A DNA stretch of 32,492 bases, from contig DULJ01000049.1 in assembly GCA_012840465.1 (NCBI GenBank), positions 1-32,492 on the forward strand. Direction: 5' to 3'. The position numbers were made by a program, and so were the translations under genes. The stretch comes from Caryophanales bacterium (GTDB lineage: Bacteria; Bacillota; Bacilli; Bacillales; Bacillaceae_J). Positions 16,071 through 24,308 of the stretch are shown here, piece by piece. Below the pieces are notes generated by a model. It saw only the letters and a program-made list of their open reading frames with translations. It was not told where the DNA came from and did no database searches. Positions within the stretch are counted from its first letter, which is position 1, and each line of letters opens with the position of its first letter.

Positions 16071-17732
16071 ATGGAAAATATTAATTTATTTGTTATTGTA
16101 GGAGCAGCCCTAATTCTATTTATTGTTTTTGCATTGCTTGTATCTGGGTTTATTTTATATATGGTATTGAGAAAACGGGATACACTGCAAACGCAACATT
16201 CTATTAGAAGGAATTTCCCAGTTCTTTCTCATATCCGTTATATTTCAGAACATATTGGACCTGAACTTAGACAGTACCTATTTGAGGGGGATCATGAAGC
16301 AAAGCCATTTTCCCGATTGGATTTTCAATTTATTGTCAAGGCCGGGAAATATGCCAAAACCATTATTGCCTTTGGTAGTAAGCGGGATTTTGAGAAGCCT
16401 GGTTTTTATATTCGAAATGCCTTTTTTGCAAAACAAATAACAGATTTAGAAGCAGATAACAAGAAATTAATTGATACACAAAAATATGTGACTGATAAAG
16501 ATACATTATTTGCACGTCATGAACATAGTGTGGAGGCTCAGCTAAAACCTTGGCATTATACAGATCGTGATGCTGTTGTAATGGGAAAAGACACTTGCCG
16601 CATTCCATATAAAATTAAAAGCCCTGTAGCCATGAGTGGTATGAGCTATGGTGCTTTAGGTGACCATGCAATTACTGCTTTATCGTATGGGTTAAAAGAT
16701 GCAGGGGCTTATATGAACACAGGGGAAGGCGGGATTTCGCCATATCATTTAAAAGGTGGAGCCGACATTATTGCCCAGATTGGACCAGCAAAATTTGGTT
16801 TCAGAAATGAAGATGGTTCGTTCTCATATGAAGAACTTCGTCAAAAAGCTACTCTTCCGCAGATTAAAGCCTTTGAATTAAAGCTTGGTCAGGGTGCTAA
16901 AATTCGCGGTGGTCATGTTGAAGCAGCTAAGGTAACACCTGAAATTGCCGGAATTCGTGGTGTAGAACCATATAAAACAATTGATTCACCAAACCGTTTT
17001 GAAGAGTTCTATGATATGAAGACCATGATGGACTTTATTGAAAAAATTAGAGATGTATCTGGAAAACCAATTGGAATCAAAATTGTTATCGGTAGTGAAG
17101 AGACTTTTGAAGAATTCGTTTCATTTATGGCTAAAACAAATCGTTATCCTGACTTCATTACGATTGATGGTGGAGAAGGTGGTACCGGTGCTACTTACCA
17201 AGCAATGGCCGACTCTGTAGGTCTTCCGATTAAACCGGCATTATTAATCGCGCAAAGAGTATTGAAGAAATACGGAATTCGTGACAAGGTAACCCTTATC
17301 GCGAGCGGTAAGTTATTCTCTCCTGATAAAATTGCGATAGCTCTAGCGCTTGGTGCAGATGTTATTCAAATCGCAAGAGGACTTATGATCTCGGTGGGCT
17401 GTATTGGAGCACAAAAGTGTCACTCTAATGAATGTCCGGTTGGTGTAGCCACAACAGATCCTAAGCTACAAAAGGCTTTAGTCATCGAGGAAAAGAGATA
17501 CCGTGTAACAAACTATATGACAACTCTTCGCGAAGAATTGTTCATGTTGTCTGCAGCTGCAGGCTTAACGTCACCAAGACAATTCAATGAAAAACATGTT
17601 GTTTATGTAGATAGCGAGTTCCAAGTAAAAACGATTGCACAGGTAAAAGAAGTAGAACAAGTTAAAGAATTAGTAAATGTAAAAGTAGTAGAAGCTGAAA
17701 AAGAAAAGGAAAAAGAACTACAATTAGTCTAA
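16071..17732 (+). CDS. Membrane-anchored FMN-binding glutamate synthase-like protein
   Basis: The product has 553 residues from the ATG at 16071, which is nine bases from CAGGAGGG; the GTG three bases earlier is possible. A membrane helix occupies about residues 7-34. It is followed by the FMN-binding Glu_synthase domain, with SPVAMSGMSYGALG, the NTGEGGISPYH loop, IDGGEGGTGATY and ASGKLFSPDKIAIALALGAD. The cysteines at 444, 450 and 455 (GCIGAQKCHSNECPVG) match the iron-sulfur site of glutamate synthase. There is no amidotransferase domain, so this is one of the stand-alone homologues whose reaction is unknown. The C terminus ends in a Lys/Glu-rich tail. It is monocistronic, with its own terminator. 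Confidence 0.88.
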   Translation: MENINLFVIVGAALILFIVFALLVSGFILYMVLRKRDTLQTQHSIRRNFPVLSHIRYISEHIGPELRQYLFEGDHEAKPFSRLDFQFIVKAGKYAKTIIAFGSKRDFEKPGFYIRNAFFAKQITDLEADNKKLIDTQKYVTDKDTLFARHEHSVEAQLKPWHYTDRDAVVMGKDTCRIPYKIKSPVAMSGMSYGALGDHAITALSYGLKDAGAYMNTGEGGISPYHLKGGADIIAQIGPAKFGFRNEDGSFSYEELRQKATLPQIKAFELKLGQGAKIRGGHVEAAKVTPEIAGIRGVEPYKTIDSPNRFEEFYDMKTMMDFIEKIRDVSGKPIGIKIVIGSEETFEEFVSFMAKTNRYPDFITIDGGEGGTGATYQAMADSVGLPIKPALLIAQRVLKKYGIRDKVTLIASGKLFSPDKIAIALALGADVIQIARGLMISVGCIGAQKCHSNECPVGVATTDPKLQKALVIEEKRYRVTNYMTTLREELFMLSAAAGLTSPRQFNEKHVVYVDSEFQVKTIAQVKEVEQVKELVNVKVVEAEKEKEKELQLV

Positions 17733-17752
17733 TAAGAATAATAGATCTATAT

Positions 17753-17792
17753 AAAATGGAACACGGGATGGCTTCCGTGCTCCATTTTTTTT
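17753..17792 (+). terminator. Intrinsic terminator after the glutamate synthase-like gene
   Basis: AAAATGGAaCACGG (17753-17766) pairs with CCGTGcTCCATTTT (17775-17788), followed by more T residues. It lies between convergent genes, and the A-run on the left arm lets it serve rsiV in reverse. Confidence 0.88.
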
Positions 17793-17801
17793 ACTATCTT
17801 A

Positions 17802-18689
17802 TTACTTTATATACTCATGACTAACAAGAATGTCTTCCAACACTACAGACGGTATTGTAAATTCCACAACACCCATATAACCAGGCGCCACTTCATATTT
17901 GTCAAACACAATTACTAATTTATTATCTTTATTAATGTAGAATGATTGATTGGCCTTAATTTTTTCAAATGGGTCTATAAGATCAAGGTCTTCAACAGGA
18001 TGGTTTGGATTTTCAACCCAATAGAACATGGAATCATCATTTTCCATCTGAGCAATCATTTGTTTTTTAACTTCCTCACTTATCACGTTAATATAGGCAT
18101 CATTTTTAAAAAGACTTGGTAAGGTGATAAGTAGGCCTTTTTGTTTATCAATCGTATCAAATTGATAGGTTGTTGAAGAGGAGGCAACTGTATTCACGAC
18201 ATAGCGTCCAATTGATAAGATTCGATCGTTATCCGTTTTTATTTCATATCCGCTGTCTACCCCTAAATGGCCTCCATTAGCCGCTTTTAATTCATCAATA
18301 TCAGCTTGGAATTGTTCATATAATGCTTTGCTTTCTTCTAAATACTTTTCATTTAAAGTAGCTTGCAGCCCTTCATTTTTAAGATTATGAATGGCAGGTG
18401 CTTTGATATCAGCGTTATAGGTCTCTTCATCAACCTTATATTCGACAAAGGTCAATACTTTCACAATGTTTCCGATAACAGGAACTTCAGCCATTGTTTT
18501 TGCAAATGTCTCGTTAACATTTAATCCACCAACGAACACCACTAAAGCCGCTGCTACTCCTGCAATCCATTTTATTTTTCTAGTTTTCCTCGGTTTTTGT
18601 TGTAGGGCTTTTTTTACAACAAAGTCTAATTCATTAGGAATCGGGATGTTATGATAATCGGTTTTCAATTTTTCAATCTTTTTATCCAT
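17802..18689 (-). CDS. rsiV: Anti-sigma-V factor RsiV
   Basis: This single-pass membrane anti-sigma factor has 295 residues and a GGAGGTAAG site upstream of the ATG. The N-terminal cytoplasmic part (IPNELDFVVKKALQQKP) binds the sigma factor. A membrane helix lies at about 41-60. The extracellular region carries the DUF4163 and DUF3298 (RsiV) domains, with the strongly conserved LGVDSGYEIKTD, SIGRYVVNTVASSSTT and VFDKYEVAPGYMGVVEF. In B. subtilis RsiV binds lysozyme directly and is then cleaved to release SigV. The high similarity suggests the same sensing role. It is encoded directly after sigV, whose stop overlaps its ribosome site. Confidence 0.9.
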   Translation of the reverse strand: MDKKIEKLKTDYHNIPIPNELDFVVKKALQQKPRKTRKIKWIAGVAAALVVFVGGLNVNETFAKTMAEVPVIGNIVKVLTFVEYKVDEETYNADIKAPAIHNLKNEGLQATLNEKYLEESKALYEQFQADIDELKAANGGHLGVDSGYEIKTDNDRILSIGRYVVNTVASSSTTYQFDTIDKQKGLLITLPSLFKNDAYINVISEEVKKQMIAQMENDDSMFYWVENPNHPVEDLDLIDPFEKIKANQSFYINKDNKLVIVFDKYEVAPGYMGVVEFTIPSVVLEDILVSHEYIK

Positions 18690-18690
18690 T

Positions 18691-19203
18691 TTACTTACCT
18701 CCTAGAATGGATTGATCTTGATCCTCAATTTGGATTCGAAGCATCTTAAGTGCTCTATATAGACGGGTCTTTATTGTGTTTTCATTCTCATGCAGGATTT
18801 CTGAAATCTCACGAAGAGTTAGGTCTTCAAAAAATTTCAGAATGATAATAACCCGATATTTTGGAGGGAGTTGGTCCAGTCCCCTTGTTAAATCAACATT
18901 TTCATATGTATCATTACTATTGGGACTAACAAACTCCAAAGTTTCTTCATCGACACTAATTTCTTGTTTCTGTTTACGTAATAAATCCAGTGAAGTATTT
19001 ACTACGATCCGATAAAACCAGCTTTTCAATCCTTCCGGGTGTTCAAGACTATACACGGATTTCAGGGCCTTATGGATCGATTCTTGAATGATGTCCAACG
19101 CATCTTCTTTGTTTTTTACATAAGTGAAAGCTAATCTATAGAACTTCTCCTTTTCTGTGATAATTAACTCGGTTAGTAATTTTTCCAGCTCCTTATTCTT
19201 CAC
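18691..19203 (-). CDS. sigV: ECF sigma factor SigV
   Basis: This extracytoplasmic-function sigma factor has 170 residues. The start is the GTG at 19203, seven bases from AGGAGGT; a GTG at 19212 is in frame but overlaps that site. Region 2 includes FYRLAFTYVKNKEDALDIIQES and KSWFYRIVVNTSLDLLRKQK. Region 4 includes LPPKYRVIIILKFFEDLTLREISEIL and ENTIKTRLYRALKMLR. The close match to SigV and the linked RsiV gene support assignment to the lysozyme-response regulon. The oatA gene that follows in B. subtilis is absent here. Confidence 0.9.
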   Translation of the reverse strand: MKNKELEKLLTELIITEKEKFYRLAFTYVKNKEDALDIIQESIHKALKSVYSLEHPEGLKSWFYRIVVNTSLDLLRKQKQEISVDEETLEFVSPNSNDTYENVDLTRGLDQLPPKYRVIIILKFFEDLTLREISEILHENENTIKTRLYRALKMLRIQIEDQDQSILGGK

Positions 19204-19239
19204 CGGAAACACCTCCTATTTTCTCTTTCTATACTATAA

Positions 19240-19266
19240 GACGTTTCGTGAAGTGCAAAAAGTTTT
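19240..19266 (-). promoter_or_regulatory. Possible ECF autoregulatory promoter of sigV
   Basis: On the minus strand AAAAC (19266-19262) is followed 18 bases later by CGTC (19243-19240), resembling the AAC/CGTC elements read by SigV and related ECF factors. Usual spacing is about 16, so the match is imperfect. A SigA promoter using TTGCAC in the same stretch is an alternative. Confidence 0.3.
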
Positions 19267-19329
19267 GTAGTATGATTTAGCTTAACAAAAAAACATTATT
19301 TTCGACATATGATCCCTTACTCTAAAAAA

Positions 19330-19358
19330 TTGCTTATCCATCAAAAATTCGATATGAT
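19330..19358 (+). promoter_or_regulatory. Candidate SigA promoter for dgkB
   Basis: TTGCTT (19330-19335), a 17-base spacer and TATGAT (19353-19358) form a good housekeeping promoter about 50 bases before the dgkB start. Confidence 0.6.
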
Positions 19359-19406
19359 GTTAAATAGTGGAATTGAAAAATTGAATTAAATGGTAGGATG
19401 GTAAAT

Positions 19407-20297
19407 ATGCAAAGAGCGCGTATTATATATAACCCAACTGCTGGAAGAGAGCTTTTTAAACGACATATTCCAGAGGTTTTAATGAAGCTTGAGGCTGCAG
19501 GTTATGAAACCTCATGTCATGCGACAAAAGGTCCTGGGGATGCAATGATTGCTGCTAGTCTTGCGGCTAATCGAGGGTTTGATATTGTTATTGCAGCCGG
19601 TGGGGATGGGACAATCAATGAAGTTGTTAATGGCATAGCTGTTCATGAAGTCCGCCCGAAACTTGGAATTATTCCTGTCGGGACAACGAACGACTTCGCA
19701 CGTGCAATTAAAGCGAATGGTTCGATTGATAAAGCTGTCGATATTATCGCTGCAGGCTACTTGAAAAAAGTGGATATTGGAAAAGTAAATGATCAATATT
19801 TCATTAATATTGCCGGTGGTGGGCGTTTGACAGAGCTGACATATGAGGTTCCTAGTAAGCTAAAAACAGTATTAGGCCAGCTTGCTTATTATATTAAAGG
19901 AGTGGAAATGCTCCCAACCCTTAAACCAACACCAGTGAAAATAGAGTATGATGGAAAGCTTTTTGAAGGCGAAGTCACGCTATTTTTGGTGGCGAATACG
20001 AACTCTGTCGGCGGTTTTGAGAGATTGGCACCAAAAGCCGATCTTGCTGACGGTTTATTTGATTTTTTAATCCTTAAGAAAGCGAATATGGCTGACTTTT
20101 TAAGGATTGCAACATTAGTGTTAAGAGGCGAGCATCTTAACGATGATCTGATCATTTATACGAAAGCTAATCGGATAAAAGTGACCTCTGACGAAAAAGT
20201 CCAACTTAATCTTGACGGGGAATTTGGTGGCGTTTGTCCTGCGGAGTTTATTAATTATTATCAGCATATTGAAGTGTTTGTACCTAAAGATTTCTAG
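19407..20297 (+). CDS. dgkB: Diacylglycerol kinase DgkB
   Basis: This soluble lipid kinase phosphorylates diacylglycerol to phosphatidic acid, recycling the diacylglycerol released during lipoteichoic acid synthesis. The 296-residue form starts at the ATG at 19407 (MQRARIIYNPTAGRE), the family's usual beginning. An ATG three codons earlier lies within the AGGATGG ribosome site. The nucleotide-binding motif GGDGT is at 65-69, followed by NEVVNG and IIPVGTTNDFAR. The C-terminal half contains TLFLVANTNSVGGFERLAP and DGLFDFLILKK, typical of DgkB. It sits directly before rlmCD, as in Bacillus genomes. Confidence 0.93.
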   Translation: MQRARIIYNPTAGRELFKRHIPEVLMKLEAAGYETSCHATKGPGDAMIAASLAANRGFDIVIAAGGDGTINEVVNGIAVHEVRPKLGIIPVGTTNDFARAIKANGSIDKAVDIIAAGYLKKVDIGKVNDQYFINIAGGGRLTELTYEVPSKLKTVLGQLAYYIKGVEMLPTLKPTPVKIEYDGKLFEGEVTLFLVANTNSVGGFERLAPKADLADGLFDFLILKKANMADFLRIATLVLRGEHLNDDLIIYTKANRIKVTSDEKVQLNLDGEFGGVCPAEFINYYQHIEVFVPKDF

Positions 20298-20307
20298 TAA
20301 AAATGAG

Positions 20308-20338
20308 GGCAAAACCGATAAATGGTTTGCCTTTTTTT
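20308..20338 (+). terminator. Intrinsic terminator after dgkB
   Basis: GGCAAAaCC (20308-20316) pairs with GGTTTGCC (20324-20331) apart from one bulged A, followed by seven T residues. Confidence 0.85.
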
Positions 20339-20395
20339 ACTTTTAGTATATTGAGTTGTTTAATATAGAATCGGAAAAGTAAAGGAAGATTGAAT

Positions 20396-21826
20396 ATGGC
20401 AAAACTAGAAGCACCTATAAATAAAAACGATGTGATAGAGGTCACCTTTGAAGATTTAACATACGATGGGGCTGGTGTGGCAAAGGTCGATGGATATCCG
20501 CTATTTGTACCCAATGGTTTACCCGGGGAAGAGGCAAAAATCAAGATTGTTAAGGTGAAAAAAGGTTATGGATATGGCCGGATTCTTGAATTTTATAAAA
20601 AAAGTCCAGACCGAGTCGAGCCAGCCTGCGCTATTTATAAGCAATGTGGTGGCTGCCAACTTCAGCATTTAAGTTACGAAGCACAGCTGAAATTTAAGCA
20701 AAAACAAGTAAAAGAGGTACTAACAAGAATTGGCCATTTGGAAAATATCACTGTCCATCCCGTCCTTGGCATGAAGGACCCGTGGAAATATCGTAATAAA
20801 TCACAGGTTCCAGTTGGTGAAATCGAAGGCGGCTTGGTTACTGGATTCTTTCAACAGCGGAGCCATACGATCATTAACATGGAAGAATGTCTAATCCAGG
20901 CAGCGGAGAATGACCGTGTTGTTCAAGGTGTGAGGAGAATAGCAAAGAAATATGGAATGAAAGCATATAATGAAGAAACACATTCAGGTACACTCCGCCA
21001 CATTGTAACTCGCTATGGTCGGAAAACAAAAGATGTTATGGTTGTGTTTATAACGAGAACGGAAGAGTTTCAGCATAAAAATAAAATCATTGACAATATT
21101 CATGATGCCTTCCCACAAGTAAAATCAATCATCCAAAATATCAATTCAAAGTGTACGAATGTCATTTTTGGGGATAAGACAAAAGTGTTATGGGGAGCCG
21201 AATACTTATACGATTCAATCGGTGACATTCAATTTGCAATCTCAGCCCGTTCCTTTTACCAAGTTAACCCGGAACAGACAAAGGTTTTATACGATAAAGC
21301 ATTAGAATACGCTAAATTGAATGGTGAAGAAACGGTTATTGACGCCTATTGTGGCATTGGTACCATTTCACTATTCTTAGCGCAAAAAGCTAAGAAAGTG
21401 TACGGAGTAGAAATTGTCCCTGAAGCGATTGAAGATGCGAGGAGGAACGCCCAACTTAATGGCATGAACAATGTCGAGTTTGAAGTTGGAAAATCAGAGG
21501 AAATTATCCCGGCATGGCATAAACAAGGTATCAAAGCTGACGTCATCGTCGTCGACCCGCCTCGCAAAGGCTGTGACAATGAACTACTTGAAACGATTAT
21601 TAAAATGAAACCGAAGCGGGTGGTTTATGTTTCTTGCAACCCGGGAACACTGGCACGAGACCTGCGTATACTAGAAGCTGGTGGATATAAAACGGTTGAA
21701 GTACAGCCGGTGGATATGTTTCCGCATACTAGCCATGTTGAGTGTTGCGTAGTGCTATATCATAAGGATTATATAGACGAAAAAACAGGCAAAAAAATGA
21801 ATATTGAAGTAGCAGCGGAATTGTAA
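20396..21826 (+). CDS. rlmCD: 23S rRNA (uracil-C5)-methyltransferase RlmCD
   Basis: This RNA methyltransferase of the TrmA/RlmD family has 476 residues. The ATG at 20396 is preceded by AAAGGAAG; the TTG at 20390 is an alternative. An N-terminal TRAM RNA-binding domain spans about 1-65. Iron-sulfur cysteines are at 78, 84 and 87 ([10 protein letters not shown]), with a fourth expected further on. The SAM-binding motif is [14 protein letters not shown]. The catalytic region has DPPRKGCD and [11 protein letters not shown], whose Cys forms the covalent RNA adduct. In Firmicutes one such enzyme makes the m5U marks at both 747 and 1939 of 23S rRNA. Confidence 0.9.
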   Translation: MAKLEAPINKNDVIEVTFEDLTYDGAGVAKVDGYPLFVPNGLPGEEAKIKIVKVKKGYGYGRILEFYKKSPDRVEPACAIYKQCGGCQLQHLSYEAQLKFKQKQVKEVLTRIGHLENITVHPVLGMKDPWKYRNKSQVPVGEIEGGLVTGFFQQRSHTIINMEECLIQAAENDRVVQGVRRIAKKYGMKAYNEETHSGTLRHIVTRYGRKTKDVMVVFITRTEEFQHKNKIIDNIHDAFPQVKSIIQNINSKCTNVIFGDKTKVLWGAEYLYDSIGDIQFAISARSFYQVNPEQTKVLYDKALEYAKLNGEETVIDAYCGIGTISLFLAQKAKKVYGVEIVPEAIEDARRNAQLNGMNNVEFEVGKSEEIIPAWHKQGIKADVIVVDPPRKGCDNELLETIIKMKPKRVVYVSCNPGTLARDLRILEAGGYKTVEVQPVDMFPHTSHVECCVVLYHKDYIDEKTGKKMNIEVAAEL

Positions 21827-21842
21827 TTTAGCCATGATAAAG

Positions 21843-21869
21843 AGCATCTACACAAAGTAGGTGCTTTTT
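21843..21869 (+). terminator. Intrinsic terminator after rlmCD
   Basis: AGCATCTAC (21843-21851) and GTAGGTGCT (21857-21865) form a nine-pair stem with one mismatch, followed by four further T residues. Confidence 0.85.
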
Positions 21870-21910
21870 ATTATGGTTAAATATATTAAATGCCATTTTC
21901 AAGTACGTTA

Positions 21911-22192
21911 TTATGTCCACAACTCAGATAAGTTGTTTGTAATCCATTTAGCCAGTGAAAAATCACTAAGTTTTAAAAACGCTTCATAGACATGATAATT
22001 GTCACCAAGTTTCTTTTCTTCCTTTATCAAAGCGTGTAAAAATTGTTCAATATCATTTCTAATTTGTTTATTGGTGAATCCATCTGATCCTAAATTATTC
22101 ATTATGAATTGCTTAACAGTTTCAGTATCCTCGGCAATTCCCCAGCATCTAGCTAGTACTTTCCATTCGTATCCTATGAATTGAAATGCCAT
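21911..22192 (-). CDS. Small protein of unknown function, second gene of an SOS-like operon
   Basis: I do not recognise this 93-residue protein. The ATG at 22192 follows GAGGTGAAAATT at normal spacing; an ATG nine codons upstream would overlap the preceding gene. The composition is mixed and soluble, with predicted helices (TVKQFIMNNLG, KQIRNDIEQFLHALIKEEKKLG) and tryptophans near both ends. There is no signal peptide or membrane segment. It starts 10 bases after the upstream small gene and shares its promoter. Size and arrangement are compatible with an immunity or antitoxin-like protein, but no motif supports this. Confidence 0.7.
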   Translation of the reverse strand: MAFQFIGYEWKVLARCWGIAEDTETVKQFIMNNLGSDGFTNKQIRNDIEQFLHALIKEEKKLGDNYHVYEAFLKLSDFSLAKWITNNLSELWT

Positions 22193-22202
22193 AATTTTCA
22201 CC

Positions 22203-22394
22203 TCATAAAGCGTAATCAAAATATCCTTTGTTTATATGATCCAATATACCTTTGATATATTCTTTTAATTCATCGGTAAGTTCATTTTTTTCAAGTTCAT
22301 CAAGCGAGAATTCAATTGTTTGCTTACCTATAAAATCAAAAACATTTATCAAACCTTGTCCACCAGAAAAGCGACAGTATAATATTTTGTACAT
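22203..22394 (-). CDS. Small acidic protein of unknown function, first gene of an SOS-like operon
   Basis: The product has 63 residues and starts at the ATG at 22394, with GAGGTGA about 12 bases upstream. It has a beta-rich first half (YKILYCRFSGGQGLINVFDFIG) and a helical, acidic second half (SLDELEKNELTDELKEYIKGIL). No known domain was recognised. It leads a two-gene minus-strand operon whose promoter carries two LexA-like boxes, so induction on DNA damage is plausible. Confidence 0.65.
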   Translation of the reverse strand: MYKILYCRFSGGQGLINVFDFIGKQTIEFSLDELEKNELTDELKEYIKGILDHINKGYFDYAL

Positions 22395-22418
22395 ACATTT
22401 TAAAAATCACCTCAATAA

Positions 22419-22430
22419 GAATGCTTGTTC
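22419..22430 (-). promoter_or_regulatory. LexA/DinR-like box, downstream of the -10
   Basis: On the minus strand this reads GAACAAGCATTC, matching 11 of 12 positions of the Bacillus LexA consensus GAACRNRYGTTC. It covers the expected transcription start. Confidence 0.55.
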
Positions 22431-22435
22431 TTTGT

Positions 22436-22465
22436 ATTATATAAAAACATTTGTTCTGATGTAAA
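22436..22465 (-). promoter_or_regulatory. Promoter of the small two-gene operon
   Basis: On the minus strand TTTACA (22465-22460), an 18-base spacer and TATAAT (22441-22436) form a strong SigA promoter. One LexA-like box lies in the spacer and another just downstream. Confidence 0.7.
22445..22456 (-). promoter_or_regulatory. LexA/DinR-like box, in the promoter spacer
   Basis: The minus strand reads GAACAAATGTTT, again 11 of 12 consensus positions. Its start is 26 bases from the first box. A bound repressor here would block RNA polymerase directly. Confidence 0.55.
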
Positions 22466-22499
22466 TTCATTACCAAGAAAAAATAGAAAAAGGTCATAA

Positions 22500-22514
22500 T
22501 ATTTTCAGGAAATT
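22500..22514. promoter_or_regulatory. CodY-like box upstream of the lipoprotein gene
   Basis: TATTTTCAGGAAATT matches 13 of 15 positions of the CodY consensus. The paralogous gene downstream has a similar site (23356-23370, 12 of 15). It overlaps an upstream element shared by both genes. Confidence 0.4.
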
Positions 22515-22568
22515 GTCTCCTATTAATGGTACCATTTAACTATCGAAATACCGAATGGGGGAGTATTT

Positions 22569-23270
22569 GTGAAAAAATGGACAGGATTTATATTGGGTTG
22601 GATGTTAATTTTGTTGTTGGCGGGGTGCTTAGATAAAAGTGAATTAGAATCTTTGTCACAGAAATTGAATCATTCAGCAGGAGATTATATAGATGGCTCA
22701 ATGGAAATTGTATTAGATCATACATTTAAATTAGACGGAGGATACAAAGCGAACTCTTATAAGTTTGTTGCAAATGGAAATGAAACGTTTCAAAATCTTA
22801 AGGATAGTGATAAATCAAAGATGCTTCGGAATATGATGACAATCATTGAGGAAAATGTGGATTATTATGGTAGTGTTGAATGCGGAAATAATTACATTTG
22901 TGATATAAAGGGTGTAACAATCAAGACAGGAAATGATACCTATTTTGCAGAATATAGAAGTGAATCCGATGGAAAGCCAAGTGCATTCTTTCTAAATGAG
23001 GAACCGTTTCCAAAAGTAAATTATTCGGTTCCTACTGGTGCTTCTACAAAAAATCCTGAAGACTATAATTCAAAAGGAGAGTATAAGCCAGTAAAAAATA
23101 TGACACAAGATGAAATTCAAGATGAACTTGAACAGATGTTGGATGAAAGTTTAAATGGAAACTCAGCAGATTATAATTCAAAAGGTGAATATAAACCTGT
23201 GGAAGAAATGACTCAAGAAGAAATACAAGCAGAACTTGAGCAAATGTTAGGTGATAGTTTAGGTCAATAA
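22569..23270 (+). CDS. Lipoprotein with CGxNxxC motif and C-terminal tandem repeat
   Basis: This secreted, membrane-anchored protein has 233 residues and starts at GTG behind TGGGGGAG. The signal peptide ends in LLLAGC with Cys20 lipidated. The core contains C105-GNNYI-C111, likely a disulfide outside the cell. The C terminus has two near-identical tandem units of about 35 residues (165-200 and 201-233), each beginning DYNSKGEYKPV and ending in an acidic helix (ELEQML). The core resembles that of the next gene (FxN segment, then CGxNxxCxI), so the two are distant paralogues. No named family was recognised. It has its own terminator. Confidence 0.8.
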   Translation: MKKWTGFILGWMLILLLAGCLDKSELESLSQKLNHSAGDYIDGSMEIVLDHTFKLDGGYKANSYKFVANGNETFQNLKDSDKSKMLRNMMTIIEENVDYYGSVECGNNYICDIKGVTIKTGNDTYFAEYRSESDGKPSAFFLNEEPFPKVNYSVPTGASTKNPEDYNSKGEYKPVKNMTQDEIQDELEQMLDESLNGNSADYNSKGEYKPVEEMTQEEIQAELEQMLGDSLGQ

Positions 23271-23300
23271 TATTAAGAAAGAGATTGATAAAAAGTTTCA

Positions 23301-23326
23301 CTCCACATTTTTGTGGGGTTTTTTTT
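23301..23326 (+). terminator. Intrinsic terminator after the lipoprotein gene
   Basis: CTCCACA (23301-23307) pairs with TGTGGGG (23312-23318), including one G-U pair, followed by eight T residues. Confidence 0.8.
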
Positions 23327-23355
23327 CAATAAAAATAATAAAAACAAAATTATAT

Positions 23356-23370
23356 TGTTTTCAGACAATT
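23356..23370. promoter_or_regulatory. CodY-like box upstream of the second paralogue
   Basis: TGTTTTCAGACAATT matches 12 of 15 consensus positions and occupies the same relative place as the box at 22500-22514. Confidence 0.3.
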
Positions 23371-23433
23371 TAGGGAAAATGGTTTCCATTAATGGTACTA
23401 TTTAACTATAAAACGTTGTTTGGAGGGAGCACG

Positions 23434-24210
23434 ATGTTTAAATTCCTATTAGATTTTAGAAAAATAATATTAAAAGAATTATTTAAAAATTTCTTAATTA
23501 TGACTGTTATTTTGCTATTAGGAATATCAGTATATTACTTTTTCTTCAGAATAGATGAATCTGCCCTAGAGGGAGTTGAAGGAAAAATAACATCTGATAG
23601 CGAGATAAATAGTTACTTTAATGGTGCATATTTTCTAAGAGATACAGAAAATAAACCAGTAAAGTCTAAAACGTTAACCTCATATGGATATATTTTATCA
23701 CTAGATGGAAATGAAAAATTTTCTAACATGGATGATGAAGAAAAATTAATAGTAATTGGGTTGGTTTCTGAAAGATTAGCCGTCTATACCAATAATGCGA
23801 CCATGCTTAATTGTGGTAGAAATAAAGTTTGCACTATAAGAAAAATAAGTTTCTTTGGAGTAGGTGATGAAATTGATACATATTCAGTCGCTTATAAACC
23901 AACTTTTAATGCTCATGATTATACCATGCGGGTACTTAAAACTAATAGTGCGGGATATTTTGAAGATTATGATGTTACACTTGATGATAAAAATATTGAA
24001 AATGAGGACGTATCCACAGTTAGTATAGATATTAAATCTCAAGGTGTAAAAATAGGAATGACAAAAGAAGAAGTTCTGAATTCAAGTTGGGGCAAACCAC
24101 AAGATATTAACCGAACTACTACACAATTTGGAACAAGTGAGCAGTGGGTTTATCCAGGTTATAGATTTATATATTTTGACGATGACATAGTTACCGCTAT
24201 ACAGGATTAG
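23434..24210 (+). CDS. Membrane-anchored protein with CGxNxxC motif and SmpA/BamE-like C terminus
   Basis: The product has 258 residues from the ATG at 23434, placed by TTGGAGGGAG; the frame is open 14 codons further up without support. A single membrane helix (about 19-38) leaves the rest outside the cell. The middle region (KFSNMDDEEK, then C127-GRNKV-C133) parallels the preceding lipoprotein. The C terminus (GVKIGMTKEEVLNSSWGKP, then WVYPGYRFIYFDDD) resembles the SmpA/OmlA fold, which is common in small Bacillus envelope proteins. Function is unknown. The two genes share an upstream sequence element. Confidence 0.78.
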   Translation: MFKFLLDFRKIILKELFKNFLIMTVILLLGISVYYFFFRIDESALEGVEGKITSDSEINSYFNGAYFLRDTENKPVKSKTLTSYGYILSLDGNEKFSNMDDEEKLIVIGLVSERLAVYTNNATMLNCGRNKVCTIRKISFFGVGDEIDTYSVAYKPTFNAHDYTMRVLKTNSAGYFEDYDVTLDDKNIENEDVSTVSIDIKSQGVKIGMTKEEVLNSSWGKPQDINRTTTQFGTSEQWVYPGYRFIYFDDDIVTAIQD

Positions 24211-24308
24211 ATTAGGAAATTATTACATTCGTTACTTTTTTATAGGTATTAAAATTATATTTAAATTATAAAGTGATAGTTTACTCCAATGAGGTGGGAG
24301 GTTTTTTT

